This document shows, piece after piece, positions 14,102 to 14,167 of a DNA stretch of 14,167 nt. The DNA is from JBNARI01 sp049718765 (lineage in GTDB: Bacteria; Bacillota; Sulfobacillia; DUMF01), in contig JBNARI010000037.1 in the NCBI GenBank assembly GCA_049718765.1, positions 1-14,167 of the forward strand, given 5' to 3'. Below the pieces are notes generated by a model. The model had not been told where the DNA came from. It saw only the letters and a program-made list of their open reading frames with translations, and made no database searches. How positions within the stretch are numbered: the first letter of the stretch is position 1; each line of letters starts with the position of its first letter. The translations under genes and the position numbers were made by a program.

Positions 14102-14167
14102 TGCGAACCGATCCTTGACAACTGAACAGTGTGTTGAGGAGTAAGCCTGCGGTGCAGTTGTTTATCG

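Noticed and set aside
14115..14143. Second TTGACA as a tandem promoter
   Set aside because: The sequence 17 nt downstream (GGAGTA) is not a -10 box, so it is better explained as part of a leader motif.
11858..14167. Repeat of the tRNA-Glu 3' end as an attachment site
   Set aside because: Reading downstream I found only short partial matches such as GAATCC, too short to call an att site.
1..14167. CRISPR array or intact insertion sequence
   Set aside because: I saw no regularly spaced direct repeats, no transposase gene and no paired terminal inverted repeats.

Overview
The window suggests an anaerobic, probably thermophilic member of the Clostridia or related Firmicutes. This is inference from gene content, not from a database match. 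The evidence is a trimeric [FeFe]-hydrogenase with a sensory [FeFe]-hydrogenase and SpoIIE-type phosphatase, one GluRS gene near tRNA-Gln and tRNA-Glu, strong Shine-Dalgarno sites, sigma-A-like promoters, and TTG and GTG starts.

Positions 1-313 hold a terminator for an upstream gene, a structured stretch that resembles part of a cobalamin riboswitch, and a good promoter (TTTACA-17-TATAAT). From 314 to 8463, seven genes lie on the + strand with gaps of 16 nt or less, or with overlaps. In order they are an XRE-cupin regulator; a NuoE-like subunit (HydC); a NuoF-like subunit (HydB); the catalytic [FeFe]-hydrogenase (HydA); a small thioredoxin-fold [2Fe-2S] protein; a PAS-containing sensory hydrogenase (HydS type); and a SpoIIE/PP2C-like phosphatase with an unassigned C-terminal domain. 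This reads as one transcription unit. It joins an NAD(H)/ferredoxin-linked H2 enzyme to its own putative H2/redox sensor, a phosphatase output and a DNA-binding regulator. A hairpin near 8488-8516 probably ends it. No hydrogenase maturation genes (hydE, hydF, hydG) are in the window.

Positions 8531-11857 form a translation-related stretch. An extended -10 promoter leads to gltX, which is best started at GTG 8589. A membrane-bound spermidine-synthase-like gene follows and carries a striking terminator-like hairpin inside its coding region. Next come a promoter, tRNA-Gln(CUG) and tRNA-Glu(CUC), and a terminator. A decayed tyrosine recombinase follows the tRNAs, the usual position for an integrase of an element inserted at a tRNA gene.

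Positions 12775-13659 (minus strand) encode a small MscS-family mechanosensitive channel. The last 500 bases have no convincing gene. Near the right edge lie a good + strand promoter (TTGACA-17-TAACAT) and a leader hairpin, with sequence resembling the leaders of Firmicute rRNA operons; what it transcribes lies outside the window.
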